64,000 nt of DNA from Stenopsyche tienmushanensis (taxonomy: Eukaryota; Arthropoda; Insecta; Trichoptera; Stenopsychidae): assembly GCA_008973525.1 (NCBI GenBank), contig WACJ01000269.1, positions 310,001 to 374,000 on the forward strand, written 5' to 3'. Under the pieces are notes generated by a model. The model ran no database searches and had not been told where the DNA came from. It was given only the letters and a program-made list of their open reading frames with translations. Below, piece by piece: positions 33,776 through 45,946 of this stretch (positions within the stretch are counted from its first letter, which is position 1; every line of letters starts with the position of its first letter). Position numbers and translations under genes: made by a program.

Positions 33776-33949
33776 CATCTGCTTTATCACCGCCTTGTTA
33801 CGACCCTGTGTACTTGCTTAGTATTCGGTCTTCAGTGGACTATGCTGGGAGGCGAAAATATACAAACTTCATCATTTCAATTCATACCTGGATCAATTCG
33901 TTTGGTGTACAAACAAATGTTGTAACCTTACTTTCTGGAAGACACTAGT

Positions 33950-35055
33950 ACGTTTTTTTAATTTTTGGCATAGACAAAATGCGGAAATATCTCCCATAAT
34001 AACGCTTTTGTGAGTAAGTGTAAAAATCGGGTGGGTAAAAATTGTCAAAAAACCCATCAACTGCAAATATGAACGGATTCATATGGAAATTGATGTTTAT
34101 TGTTGCGATTTGACGGAATTTAAACTTCATGAGTAAAATTACCAAAACTCTTTTCTAGATTTTCTTATGGAATGATACGAATATTTAGGCAATTTTATGT
34201 CCCTCTCAACTTTGTAATTTAGAAATTACGTATGTCCTATACTTATTTCTACAAATACTCATGAATTTTATATTTATTATGAAAATTCATAAAAATATTT
34301 CTTCGGTAGCAAATGTAAAACTTATCAGAACCTAAATAATTAATAAAAATCATCAAGTCTTGAACTGCGTTAAGTGCAGATGAAATTGAAATTCCTGAAT
34401 CTGAAAATGAATCTAATTCAAGTATATATAAATGTTTTTTATATATTTTCGCAGGCCCTAGTTTAAGAACCGCTGATCTAAAAGCTTGCCAAAATTTGAC
34501 CCCATATCAGAAACATCGAGGAAAATATATATTATAGACAATAGCCAAGCGTACCATGCGAAAACATCAACTGATGAACAATTGATTTCTTCAAAAGTTC
34601 GATGCCGATTTACACAATACATGCCAAATAAGCCAAGTAAATTTGGCATGAAATTTTGACTAAAAGTCGATGTAAAAATAAAATATATTATAAAAATGCT
34701 GAAATCAAATGCAGATTATTGCAAGGGTGGATGTTTAAGCCAAGGATATCTGAAGGTGTCCAATTTCTACTTTCCTATAAATACTTTCCATTTTAGGTTT
34801 TTTTTTTCAAATATACGTTTATCATTTTTATGTAGTTATTGATTTAACCGACAACCAAAATTATTTTGAATTAAATGAACTGTTTTTTTGTACGTCAAAT
34901 TGACGGGCATTGGTAGTTAGGTATTAAAAATTCGGTAAGTCTAGAATCAAATATAACAGAAAGATACGTGTGATTTTAACGGGAGCCGTTGAGAATTACA
35001 GGGTTGAAAAATATGCAAAATTGCATAACGTTGTGATAAATGTCCCGACACACCC
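33950..35055. other. AT-rich intergenic tract
   Basis: No gene recognised. TTTAAGAACCGCTG occurs near 34456-34472, the same hAT-like end seen near 24262. The short minus-strand frames at 33945, 34458 and 34947 have no recognisable features. Confidence 0.4.
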
Positions 35056-35060
35056 AGGAC

Positions 35061-35917
35061 TAGGAAATCCAATCCCGGGATCCCGGACAGTTTTAGGTAC
35101 TTAAGAATCCCGGAACTAGTAAACGTACACCTCACCAACACGATGAAGGCTACTAAATCAAGACATTCCCGACGAAATCTGGACGCTTGGAAACAGTGGC
35201 GTAATTACTAATTGGCAACGCCTAGAGGCAGTGACTGTCTAATCTATGTATACATATATAGCGTACATGTATGTTTTTCAAATTGTTATATTAACATTTC
35301 CCTACCGGTGATGTATTTACTACACCTCGACCCTAATAATGGGAATATTGATATGAAATATAATAGATACGGGGTTCAGAATTTTTGTATTCCTATGTAA
35401 TAAAATTACGAATCACATCAAAGTATTATAGTTAATAAGTATTCATCTGGAGCGACGGAAATAAATAATTTATCGGGAAATCTGGAATTTTGCGAGTTTT
35501 AGTTCGTGTCTCAGCTGAATGGAAATTTATCAGTCCCATTGATGGTTTTATACGAAAATGAGGACTCACACGGTCATCAACTTGAACCAGCATTTAAATA
35601 TTTGATGACGATACCTCCAACGAGTGTGGAGGCTGCATTTTCAGCAGCAAGTTGCCTGGCTGCCAAAATCAATTCCACACTAAATAACGAAACACTCGAT
35701 GCTTTAATATTACTTCGGGCATATTTTCAAAATATGTATTTTTATATTTTCTTAAATAAATAAAATTCTTTCGTCTTTGTGTTGATTTTTATATTAAACA
35801 AATGGACTTATTAGTAATTTTCGATCAAATTTATCAATGTATTTTCTTAAACTATTAAAAATTCCGGCCCCAGGATTCTGGAACTGATCCCGGGATGATC
35901 TAATGCAACATCAGGGA
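35061..35917 (+). mobile_element. hAT element copy with dimerisation-domain remnant
   Basis: The left end (TAGGAAATCCAATCCCGGGA, 35061 on) matches the ends of the complete copy at 45947-46691. The right end is recognisable to about 35917 but its last bases are lost. Between them, the minus-strand copies at 45947 and 60830 align over most of the length. It contains the C-terminal coding piece at 35506-35763. No target duplication can be assigned because of the damaged right end. Confidence 0.7.
35506..35763 (+). pseudogene. hAT transposase C-terminal dimerisation region
   Basis: The peptide reads EPAFKYLMTIPPTSVEAAFS then AASCLAAKINSTLNNETLDA and LILLRAYFQ. This is the hAT-C dimerisation domain (usual form YL.IP.TSVE.ERAFS.A......R..L...T...L..LR), with the conserved ER before AFS lost. 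The rest of the transposase is deleted. A homologous, more decayed piece is on the minus strand at about 60830-60980. Confidence 0.8.
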
Positions 35918-35919
35918 AA

Positions 35920-36550
35920 AAAACAAAGATATAGTAGAAATGATTGGTTCTATAAGAACATTCAAAGCTAAAATATAGTTTTGGATTTTTAAATAATTGA
36001 AAAAAAGGATGGAAAAAGTGATTGTAATATTATTTATTAGTCATCTGAAGACACTTTTACATAAACGATTTTTGTAAAACCCTTTCATACACACTAAAGT
36101 TGCTAATTCCAACGCAGAAATTCTTCAAGAAGACATCAAAAATTTGAAGAAGAAATTTTAGATATACAAATGGCATAATCTTTAAATCGAACGGACAGAC
36201 TGAAAACTATTTAATATGTTTAAAATGTGTGTAAAACATTTTTTTTAATCCGGTCTGCGCTCCTCTCTCTTCTCCTAAATCTCAAGTTCAAAACCCCTGC
36301 TCTAACACACATTTAAAAAAATCTTGCCCAATAGGTAAAATAATATTTTAAATAGCTATGAATTCGATCATAAAGAAATCCATTTTATCTGGGTACATCT
36401 AATATATTACTTCTATACTATGTGAGAAGCATGCCTAGTATCCGCTATATCATCTAATGTTGTTAGTTTGACCGAGCGAAAGTCTTCTGAGTGCAAAAAA
36501 AGAAACGGCAATTACTTTAACTTTTGTTGGGTCCTTCAGTCTGTTTGCGT
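35920..36550. other. Short intergenic tract
   Basis: No gene recognised. AAAACCCCTGCTCTAACAC near 36290 resembles a hAT end. Confidence 0.35.
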
Positions 36551-36559
36551 TTAGGGTTA

Positions 36560-37310
36560 TGTTGAAAAATGTATGTTTTTCAAGCATGTAGGCTTTGGTG
36601 GGCTTTCGCTCGTTCGGATCAAAGGGTTTGTGCTTTCTCAGAGGTGTGTTGTGAATTTTTGAAGGAAAAGGTCAGCGCGGTGTTATTGAGAGCGCAGCCT
36701 CCGGGGGCGACGCGCGCAGCCTCCACCCCTAGAACATCTGATCGGCGGCCGAGATTGGCAGTCGCCCTCTGTCCTCTGGTGGCGCCAAGCACGCGGCTTC
36801 ATCCGCTCACATCCCGCGTATTTCCGCCGTCCGCCATCCGCCATCCGAGTCAACTCCTGACGCCCCGACACCCGACACCCTACACCCAACGCCCGACACC
36901 CGACACCCCGACACTTCGACACCGCGACATCGCACCCGCCGAAATCTCCCCGCGCGATTCGCACGCTTATGGCGCTCCTGAAACAGCCGACTCCATAACC
37001 CTACACTTTCATTCATCAGATGTAAATACGGCGACGTTAAGTGCCACGAGCTATGCCAACAGCGAAGACGGCTCGCCTACAGTGAGATTATGTTGTGTAT
37101 GTTGTGATGTGTGGATTTCCATGTGCCTGTCTCGTTATTTGAATATGGAGAAGTTCAGTGCAGCAGGTTAAGGGGGGCCAGTGCCCCCCGAGGGGCTTTC
37201 GACGCTGGAGTCCCCCGGAGCTCGCCGGGGCCAGCTAGCCTGGCCGCGCTACTACGGCTCGATGTTGACGCACAGTCATTCCGACGGAGAGTTCCCCATC
37301 TATTCACAAG
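36560..37310 (+). promoter_or_regulatory. CpG/GC-rich island, possible promoter with first exon
   Basis: About 700 bp of GC- and CpG-rich DNA stands in an AT-rich region. From 36840 to 36930 there is a degenerate array of CGACACCC-like units. An ATG at 37145 (AATATGG context) opens MEKFSAA and meets a plausible donor (GCAG/GTTAAG, 37167). Right after it, three GC hairpins lie within 75 bp: GGGGGGC/GCCCCCC (37172-37189), CCCCGG/CCGGGG (37213-37230) and GGCCAG/CTGGCC (37229-37245). This could be the 5' end of a plus-strand gene whose other exons lie beyond the window or are unrecognised. The 200-residue frame at 36569-37171 is low in complexity and unlikely to be coding. Confidence 0.35.
36840..36930 (+). 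repeat. Degenerate CGACACCC tandem array
   Basis: Units such as CGACACCC, CTACACCC, CGACACCC and CGACACTT repeat with small changes. It lies inside the GC-rich island. Confidence 0.7.
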
Positions 37311-37589
37311 GTTCATTTTTTAAATTTAAACACGATAAAGAAAGACAATATTCCGTTATACAAGGGACGCTATTGACTATTATTACACCACAACGTAAAT
37401 AAACATTGAAACAAGGGGTGTAACCGTCGCTACATTCCATTCGTTCGAATCGCTCCAGACTACGTAAGATTCTATGATACGACCCTTTGAAATAATAAAA
37501 TTTAACAGCGAAACCCCAACAAAATTTCGATAAAAGGAGGAGACTCTTAAATTCGGGGCGTGTTAAAACTGTTACGAGGTTACAGATAT

Positions 37590-37900
37590 TACATGCAAAT
37601 TTCATGAAATCATAAATTTCGATTTCGTCGTCTTGCTGAAAATAGACATCAGACACATCAATATGATTCAATTGTGGCCATAAAGCATTCACAGTACAGC
37701 ATTTCCAGTACCATCTTCGAATAAATGTGGCCCAATGATTCCAACCGTCCAAAATGCATACCAAACAGTATTTTTTTGGGTGTGGACATCATTCCTGAAT
37801 AACACAAAGATTTTCATCACCTCATATACAATAATTTGGCTTATTAACGAATCCATCCATTGTGAAATGAGCTTCATCGCTAAACAAAATTTCGCTTAAG
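37590..37900 (-). pseudogene. Tc1/mariner-superfamily DDE transposase fragment
   Basis: Minus-strand frames with shifts read EILFSDEAHFTMDGFVNKPN (first catalytic D in SDEAHF), GDENLCVI, TVWYAFWTVGIIGPHLFEDG, LWPQLNHIDVSDVYFQQDDE (second catalytic D in FQQD). This is the transposase type common in insect genomes with VWCAFW.GGIIGP. The third block and both TIRs are missing. It is broken by at least one stop and two shifts. Confidence 0.75.
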
Positions 37901-37909
37901 AATCTCTCG

Positions 37910-38590
37910 TTCGTTTTAATAATGTAAACGCATTGTTAGACCACATATCTATCCATGATTGAAATTGTATTATCTTTTACAAAAAAAAAATGGCTTATGC
38001 CAATTAAAAAGACGTCACATGTAAACATTATACAGTGCTGATATCTAAGCGCTGTTGAAATGATACTTTATTTTTCTATTCGAGGGCAGGTCTACTATTT
38101 GTGATATTTCATACTGTGATAGTTCGATTTTTAACTATTGCTTTATGATATTTACTGAAAATTATTAAACATTAAAAACATGAATTAAAATTGCACTTTG
38201 CATATGTTTCTGCGAAAACATCGTGTAATGTACATTAATTTTATTTTGGCTTCGTCTATGTCCAAACCATTTTTATCAGCCAAAAACTCGTGGAATGATC
38301 GCTGTTCTTCAGTTGATCGTTATTTTTTAGATGGTCCAAAGGTATATTTTATCACTGCAATATTCTATCCAAATCGTGAGAGCTGTCTCCATCTTCTATC
38401 TTTATTGAGCGTATATGGATCATACATTTTGTACTGATGTGCTGCCAAAATTGGGGTTTTTTAATGTTTTATGAAAAAAATTGGTCATCGTAATATGAAA
38501 TAATACTGTCATGTGTATGGTCTCAGTCCAATAAATATCAAAGTTGAGCTAGATTCTACTCTGGAGGAGTTTGCTCCTTCGTTTACAATA
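37910..38590. other. AT-rich tract
   Basis: No gene recognised. The 79-residue frame at 38198-38437 lies in AT-rich DNA and has no recognisable domain. Confidence 0.4.
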
Positions 38591-38645
38591 GTAAAATATT
38601 GGTTGGTAATGATACCATAAAAAAAGGGATCGCTAAAAGCCACCT

Positions 38646-38646
<1 letters not shown>

Positions 38647-38679
<33 letters not shown>
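38647..38679. repeat. Poly(A) run of about 32 bases
   Basis: An uninterrupted A tract just before the mariner fragment. It may be the tail of a retroposed insertion or a slippage tract. Confidence 0.9.
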
Positions 38680-38680
<1 letters not shown>

Positions 38681-38689
38681 ATTTAAACG

Positions 38690-39130
38690 AGTCCGTACGA
38701 GCTGCCAAGATGAAAATCGCAATGGTCGACCAAACGACGCTGTATATTGCTTATTTTCTGAAAATTTGGACATTTGGAATGGAACAAAAACAGCGTCGTG
38801 AGAATGTTTCAATCGAGCGTTTGGTGATGTTTCACAGCAATAAAGCTAAATTTTTACATCGATTCATAGCCATTTTATGAAACATGGATCCATTACTTTA
38901 CACCAAATTTGGCTAAAAAGAAAGTGTTAATTCATAAAGACAAAGCATCAGTTTACTCATCCAATATAACATAGTTTGAATTGCATCCTTGCGCACTTCG
39001 GATTTTTCCAAACATGAAAATATGGCTCGCTGGCAAAATATTTGCTAATAATAAAGAGATGGAATCGGCGGTTGATTGCTAATTGAAGGCGCTTGACGTT
39101 TCTCACTATAAATAGGGTATCAATAGGGTA
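38690..39130 (+). pseudogene. mariner transposase remnant
   Basis: Frames in order: RENVSIERLVMFHSNKAKFL then HRFIA, with the first catalytic block decayed; then scraps ending FPNMKIWLAGKIF-like text and EME-AV-C-LEGLDVSHYK, the mariner C-terminus (LF..MK.WLAG..F......V..Y...L..S.Y..GI). DNA at 38780-38890 is nearly the same as 25440-25550 (minus strand), so both belong to one mariner family. Stops and shifts are numerous. Confidence 0.65.
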
Positions 39131-39139
39131 TAAGTTATT

Positions 39140-40500
39140 GAATATCGCTGATAATAGTGTTTGTAACTATGTTGCGATTTTTATTAGGTCGTGTTCTTCT
39201 GGGACTACTTTGTATATTAAAGACAACAATCAACACTTAAGGATTAATCCGAAATTTATTTATAGACAGCCTAATAATTAATTAATGCTAATCGACAGTA
39301 AAGTGTTAGTTGGTTTAAAAAATAATCTTCTCGTCGAGATCCAATCTTAGTCTTGATTTGTTCCCCAGAGCACCCAAAGCCTGAAAAATGGTTCCTCTTC
39401 GTTTCCATTAGTTCCGACGCTCTTTGTTTTTCATTCTTTTAAGCCGCAAATAATTTTAATATTCAAGACACGTTTCCATTTTACTCCCGGAGCCTGTTCT
39501 TGAAAAAACTTTACACCCGAACCTTTAACAGTTATCTTTTTGTTTGCCGTGATTTAAAATGCGATTAAAACTAGCACAAAAACACGGCCCTTTTGTCAAT
39601 CATGCGAAATTTATTTTTCTACCAAGTTAATTCATTGATTATAATTTTCTCTTCGCTCCAATGCGAAAGATCATCTATCAATCTCTATATACTCTGTCAT
39701 CGTTTTTTTCTATATCGAAAAAAAAAGCTTTATTCTGATTTTTCCAAGGATCATCTCGAATGTTGCGAAGAAAAGAGGGATAATGCTTAAATGTCAGGCG
39801 TCATGGTGAATGAAAATAAACATATTTGAGAGCTTTTTCAACCGATTTTCAAATATCACGTACTTCCTTATAAATATGTATGCATAGTGTTTCTTCGTAT
39901 AAAAATTTGAAAATATATTTTCCTAAAATTCAGTACAGAAAGTAATTTATGATATGTAGATGCGGTCAATTGATATTCATTTGGGCGCCCAGAAAGGAAA
40001 TATAATTTTACTGAATATAAAGATATATATAAGGCCATAACGTATTATACCTTTGAGAGATGTATTATATTGTATTATTGTCAATAAAGAATTTACTATA
40101 TCAACATATGTAACATAATGCATAACATTCTGCATATTCAGACCCAGAACAATTTACTGAACAGAACAGACTAAACGCATAGTCTTCCATTGTCTTCTAT
40201 ATAGCTTAAAGTCTTTTAACTGGGCGGATTAATCTCAACTAAAATAAAGAGTCAACCTATTGCTGGAAATGCCATTCTTAAGCGTCATGTAGATCTTCAC
40301 TTTAGCTCTTGAGAATATAGTAGAGATTGGACATCTTGAACTCCAGAAATCCTTTTTCAGTAAAATCAACATGGTCATCTCGAGATTTTTGTTCTATCTT
40401 CCGAAGAAAGTGTTCGGTATTCAAAAATCATCCAAATTCCCTTTCGAGGTGGTTACAAAAGTTCCCTTCGATAGGTTTACTTAGGTGACCCATAATTTAT
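39140..40500. other. AT-rich intergenic tract
   Basis: No gene or element recognised. The frames at 39093-39281 and 39593-39790 have no recognisable features. Confidence 0.45.
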
Positions 40501-40504
40501 TATA

Positions 40505-41787
40505 TTACATTGGCGGGAAAGTTCTGTCGCATTTACTGCATTTGAAGTGTTTTTGACTGTAAGAGAAAAACGAGCAGGTAAAATGAGTCATATAGGGTCT
40601 TATTGTTTAGCGCATGGCTTGTGGGATATAACGGAACCAATTTCAATTTTTTTCGTCAGTTACTTGAGAAGTACAGACCCATCAAGATGGCAGTGGATAA
40701 AGTGCATTTAAGACATTGCATTCTGTACAAGTTCCAGAGAGGAAGCAACGCATCGATTGCATGTAAAAACATTTGTGACACGTTTGGAAGTAAAGTGGTT
40801 AATATTCGAACCTATCAAAGATGGTTTGCCAAATTACATTCCGGGGATTTCACGCTCAAAGAAGATCTTCGATCTGGAAGGCCATCCAAGGTCGATAATG
40901 GAATTTTGCGGTCAATGCTGGAGACTAACACACATCTGACTACTAGAGAATATCAAAGGAGTTCAGTGTTCATCATTCTACTGTTGAAGACCACATAAAA
41001 CAATTTGGATTTATCTTGAAGCAGAGTATTTGGGTTCCACACGATTTGACCGAAAAAACCTATGAGATCGTATGAGAATCTGTTCGTCTCTTCTTATTAG
41101 AAACAGTGTGGAACCGTTTTTAGACAAAATCATTACAGGAGATGAAAAGTGGATACTTTACGAAAATGTTAAGAGGAAAAAAGTTTATTGCAAACCTGGA
41201 ACATCCGCCAAAACTACTCCAAAACCAGATCTTCGTCAAAGAAAAGTTATGCTTTGTTTATGGTGGGATAGAAGAGGTCCGATTTACTACGAGCTACTCA
41301 AACAGGGGCAAACCATCAATGCGAGTGTCTACTGTAATCAGCTTGAAAAATTGAATGCGGCTATCAAAGAAAAACGACCGATTTTGGCCAATAGAAAAGG
41401 AATTGTCTTCCATCAGGATAACGCTAGACCACACACTGCATTGATGACTCAAAAAAAATTAAATGAATTTGGATGGGAAATTCTTAGTCACCCAACGTAT
41501 TCTCCTGACATTGCTCCGTCAGATTATTATCTATTTCGATCTCTTCAGAATTATCTGACAGGAAAAAAATTCATTTCCTTTGAAGCTGTCTCCAAAGCAG
41601 TTGATAACTATTTTGACTCCAATGATGAAAATTTCTATGGTAGGGAGATCGATAGGTTGCCCGAGAGATGGCAAAGAGTGGTTGATAATAATGGACAATA
41701 TATTATTGATTAACTAAAAATAAAACTCATAAAAATTATTAAAGTTGTTTCATTAAAAAATACGACAGAACTTTCCCGCCAATGTAA
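40505..41787 (+). mobile_element. Nearly complete mariner transposon with both TIRs
   Basis: The 1283-bp element starts TTACATTGGCGGGAAAGTTC and ends with the reverse complement of the same sequence; the match extends about 26-30 bp. TA flanks both ends (40503-40504, 41788-41789). Size and ends fit mariner. It encodes a frameshifted transposase (40687-41713). It is the best preserved element in the window. Confidence 0.9.
40687..41713 (+). pseudogene. mariner transposase, two frameshifts
   Basis: The N-terminal HTH part (HLRHCILYKFQRGSNASIAC, then VVNIRTYQRWFAKLHSGDFT and LRSGRPSKVD) runs from the ATG at 40687 to about 40950. A frameshift there, and another near 41065, separate it from the catalytic part (41072-41713), which reads ITGDEKWILYENVKRKKVYC, then CLWWDRRGPIYYELL, then VFHQDNARPHTALM and YSPDIAPSDYYLFRSLQNYL. 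The three aspartates of the D,D34D catalytic triad are all present. As it stands the gene is broken and cannot make full-length protein. Confidence 0.85.
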
Positions 41788-41794
41788 TATAATA

Positions 41795-43620
41795 AATTTA
41801 TCCTCGTTAAAGAAAATGAACCATCAAAGATCATTTATATCCATGTCATTTTTCCATTGAGATCTTAAGCCATTTCTTAAGCCATGAAGCCAGAAAGGCT
41901 TTAACGATATGAAATCTTCAATTAATTCTCAAAAGAATTCTTAGTTTTTTTTAAGTATCAAGCAGATAAAGTGTGCTGAAGATAAATTAAAACGTGATAA
42001 TCTATTGGACGAGGTAATACCTCTCATTCGAGTTCCAATCACATAATACACGATATACGAAGGGATTCAAATATAATCCGGAATTTTGATAAGTGATATA
42101 TATAAATACAAATGGAGTATCTTATTTTTATTTTATACATAGTTTCCTTCATTAGAAAAAAAAGCTTTCAGATAGAAAGCTTCTTTAAAGTCTTCCACAG
42201 CTTTTAATATTATTTGCACCGTTAACGAATTTATTTTCAGCGCTCTTAATAAAATTCATTCATTGAAAATTTTTAGCCATTTTATATTTAACAGCTCTCA
42301 ACTACAACTATAGCCTTTTCCTTCTGACCCTTTCAAGCAAATCTTCCAGAACCTGTTTGGCTCATTGCCATTTAATCTGGAACCATCTACTCGTTAGAAA
42401 ATTATGCTCTTACCAAGAAAACAATCAATTATATATTGGACATTACTTTCAAGCTCATCTAGCTTAGAATTTTAGCTCATCGATGAGGAATCCCGCATAT
42501 GCTGCGAATGGATTCGAAGTGATACAGAAAGAGCATTCTCATAAGAGCACAAATATATACAATATCTTCTTTCAATGAAATTTGAATGGGTTAATATAGA
42601 AATATATATATATATTAGCATAAATATTGACAGTCGTCACTTAGATCCTTGATGTGCTCCTATTACGAACCACAGGTGTAATAGAAAAATGTAAACAGTC
42701 CCATGAGTTTATCTTTATTAATCCAAATTCAACAACCATTTTAGAACCGCTGACTTGCATCAACAATCTAAATTGTCGGGCGCCAGCAAGTCAACTCGCT
42801 CAGGTATGGATATTTGAAACTTTCGAGCATCAAAATGCTCTTTCGGACCCCATCCGAAGCGCCTGGAAAAAAGGATTGCATTAAATATTAGCGATGGGTG
42901 TGAGCACCTAAACGAAGGTGGCCCTGGGGTCAAGTCGCTTTATTTCGGGGGGATGGTGGATACCCCCAAAAATGTATGCGCAGGGACGTGTGTAGTTGTG
43001 TCGTTCATTATGCATAACTTGGTCGGAAGGAAGGGCTTTGTCCGAGCTTACTATGAATAGATGAAGAGTCTTCCGTACATACACACCTAGACACAGAGAG
43101 CTTTGTTAAAAGCTCACTCGCGTAATATTTTATATTACATTGGGGTGTAATATCTGCCTCCTGAAATGCACGCGTGTTTATAATTCAGGCTTCCGGTTCC
43201 GGACGACCGTAATTTTGGGATAAACAGAAGAAGCGAAATGTTGCAAAAAGGCCCAGCGAAAATTGGAAAACTTAGAGAACCTTAATAATTTTGTCGGCAT
43301 ATTGTCCGCTGAGCGCGTAGGATGTCCCTAATATTAGTAGGGCCGTCTTTGCCTTGGATGGTGGCGTTGAATCTGTCGATGAACGAGTCACACGCCAATA
43401 AATGCGCGTCTCTGAAAGATGTTTTCGTTCTTTAAATCTATGTAATAAATTAATAAGCTCTTGGATTTAAATTTGATAAATATGGAGGCCACTATGGTGT
43501 CAGAATGAGGTATAAACATTTTCTCTCAGGCATGAAAACCTTCAATTTGGCAGATTTACCTAATGTCGTTTAAAACGCAGTTTCGTGATTTTTACCATCT
43601 AATTATAAATATTTCGTAAT
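41795..43620. other. Intergenic tract
   Basis: No gene recognised. 42485-42560 (GGAATCCCGCATATGCTGCG, GAAAGAGCATTCTCA) resembles the left part of repeat R2 as seen at 60183. An 8-bp inverted pair (ATATTACA/TGTAATAT) is near 43131-43152. Sequence from 42780 to 43440 is slightly richer in GC, but I can name nothing in it. A (TA)n tract is at about 42602-42616. Confidence 0.4.
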
Positions 43621-43624
43621 TCAA

Positions 43625-45680
43625 AGTAATTCCTATTGTCAAAGATGATTAAACATCTATTATCCATGTTTCACATCTTTGCGTCAACATTGACTAAATA
43701 CATTTATTTTTTTAATTACACGTTTCGTATGAAAAAAGCGGAAAATGCAATGATTAATTTAACTAGATTCATAATAACTATATTTGATTATCATCGTCTT
43801 CGTCATGGATTACATTTACAAATCACTGTTTCAGTTAAATTAATCTTAAATCTATCGTACAGTAGTATTGATATTTCTTTATCTTGGCATGTTGGCAAGA
43901 ACAAGATGCCAAGAATGCACAAAGCACATCAAATTTACATTTCTTAAAGAATGTTTTAAAAAATCTACACAAACAATACAATGATATTGAAGTTAACTGT
44001 TATTGTTGAATTAATAGTATTAATATCACCTTCAATTACATTCATGATTTCAGAAATATTGCATCAATTTATAGTAATTAGCTATCTGTTTAAAAATATC
44101 ATAAAAGCCAATTTTTTGGCCTTTGCGATAAATTTTCGCAAAAAGTGCATTGCAATTGTGTACTTAACGCGGCGTCATCGTAGTTTTGGTGAGAATTTGC
44201 GAAATTTTGCTCAGCATTCAAACGGTTAAATTCTATGCTAAATATAAACATCAATAGATTAATCAGTCAATCTTTCTATAGCGTCGAGATAGGGACCACA
44301 CTATAGAAAGTTAAGCGCCCATACAAAATTTGTAAATGTTTAGTTTGTTAACAAGTGACTAACACGCGTGATTAATCTTACGTATTTTACCCGTTGCTTA
44401 TGTGCAAGACGCCGTAAACAAAGTGGACGCTATAGGAGGGTTGACTCTTTTTATACTTTATTCATTCAATAAGCAATCGCTTGTAATTTTTTATCACTAT
44501 TTGATAATATAACGTAACTGCACATAATATCATACTCGTATTAACACATATATAGTCATGATATTGATTTAATATTACAGACTGTGAATAAAAAAACTAA
44601 ATGATTGCCTATCATTAAATCTGTTTATTAAGATATAAAGTGACTTTGAATTGGACTTTGTGATTTTAATCTTATTGTTATTTTCAATACATTTCATTTG
44701 ATGAACAAATCGGTTATGACCGATGGCCGATCACATTATGATTCATTGTAATGTTATAATATTTAATCTGAAGGGTTTTGTTTGATAATATAAACAAATA
44801 TCCAATCAAATACCTCATAAAAATATCAATCATTCATTTCACCAGCATAATACAGAAAATTGTAAAATATCCTAAAAAAATGAATCCAAAATTATAACAA
44901 TGCCAAAGCTTATTAAGTAAATTGTATCCACATTTATAATAAATTGTTTGCAATAGATGACATGACAAAGTGACACGTCAATAGAGAATATCTTATACAA
45001 AACGAATCCATTTGGAATGCCAACAATGCCTAATCTATTTTAATGACATTATTAACGATAATGAATTACATCAAAATTCCTTGAATTTTCAGACAAATTT
45101 GAAAAATATAATCTTGGGAAATTCCTTGAAGATCTCCCTTATCTGTTAAAGATGCATATGATAATAATGTTTTTCAACATATGTTTACTCATAAATTTGA
45201 TGTCGTCATTACCCATTTCGACTTATGGCGATTTTTTTTTATTAGGTCACAACTATGCGCTATTTCTATAATATATCAAGTGTTGCAAAAGTAGATTATT
45301 CCATGAGCTTCTATTATATTATTGAGGAACGTCTTGAATCAGCTCTGGTTAAACTTGAAGTTTTGAAAAAATAAATACAGAAATGAATCATAAAGTCGAA
45401 CAAGTATTTTTTTGTTATTTTAAAAATAAGATATAATTTTAAAAATTGATCACTCACGCATAGATCTTATCCAAATTTAATCTTTTTTGTAAAATAATAC
45501 ATTTGAAATCGGTTTTTCCAAGAAAAATAATGTACAGACTCAGTAAACACTTACATGCACTCTAAATTGACAAACTTGCTAGGCGAAATAATGTATTTAT
45601 AAACCCCAAAAATTTTAAGGTGATACTCTGAGAATGTCATTTAAATGAATTTTAAATTTAAATAAAGACTATCTAAAGCG
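43625..45680. other. AT-rich tract with one strong hairpin
   Basis: The frames at 43636-43947 and 43981-44229 are AT-rich, hydrophobic by composition and unrecognisable. The hairpin at 44272-44310 is listed separately. Otherwise I see nothing. Confidence 0.45.
44272..44310. repeat. 10-bp perfect inverted repeat
   Basis: CTTTCTATAG (44272-44281) and CTATAGAAAG (44301-44310), separated by 19 bases containing AGGGACCACA. It may be the end of a small element or a chance hairpin. Confidence 0.6.
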
Positions 45681-45686
45681 AATTAT

Positions 45687-45780
45687 TAGGGCGTATCATA
45701 TGAGCGTTCGTAATTCGTAGTTGAGAAATAGAACCCTATAACTTTTACAAAGCATAATATATTCAATCAAAATAATCTCG
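45687..45780 (+). repeat. Dispersed mariner-like end (copy A)
   Basis: TATTAGGGCGTATCATATGA with GCGTTCGTAATT, then ATAACTTTTACAAAGCATAA and TCAATCAAAATAATCTCG. The reverse complement of 58410-58507 matches it over about 90 bp. A TA before TTAGGGCGT fits a Tc1/mariner terminus. Confidence 0.5.
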
Positions 45781-45946
45781 TATAGTTTTAATAGATTTAT
45801 GCTAACGGGAAACTAAACTACTTATTCCATTTTTATAAAAATCAAGACTATTAGAACCAATTTTTTCTATGAACTCTTGAATTGCTTCATCCTGGTTTAT
45901 TAGTTTAAAAGCATTCCAAATGACGAAAAAGGTGAATCTGTTGGAG

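Noticed and set aside
33734..33948. Two plus-strand frames with Cys and Arg
   Set aside because: They lie on the right end of repeat R1 and have no counterpart frame in the 48760 copy.
36683..37016. Minus-strand frames in the GC island (93 and 69 residues)
   Set aside because: Repetitive Gly/Arg/Cys/Val translation of the same array.
36569..37171. 200-residue plus-strand frame in the GC island
   Set aside because: Low-complexity Pro/Thr/Arg/His sequence from the CGACACCC array; open because GC-rich DNA has few stops. Only the short segment from the ATG at 37145 was kept as a possible exon.
43636..44229. Two hydrophobic plus-strand frames suggesting a membrane protein
   Set aside because: Hydrophobicity follows from AT-rich codons; there are no splice signals, motifs or repeat matches.
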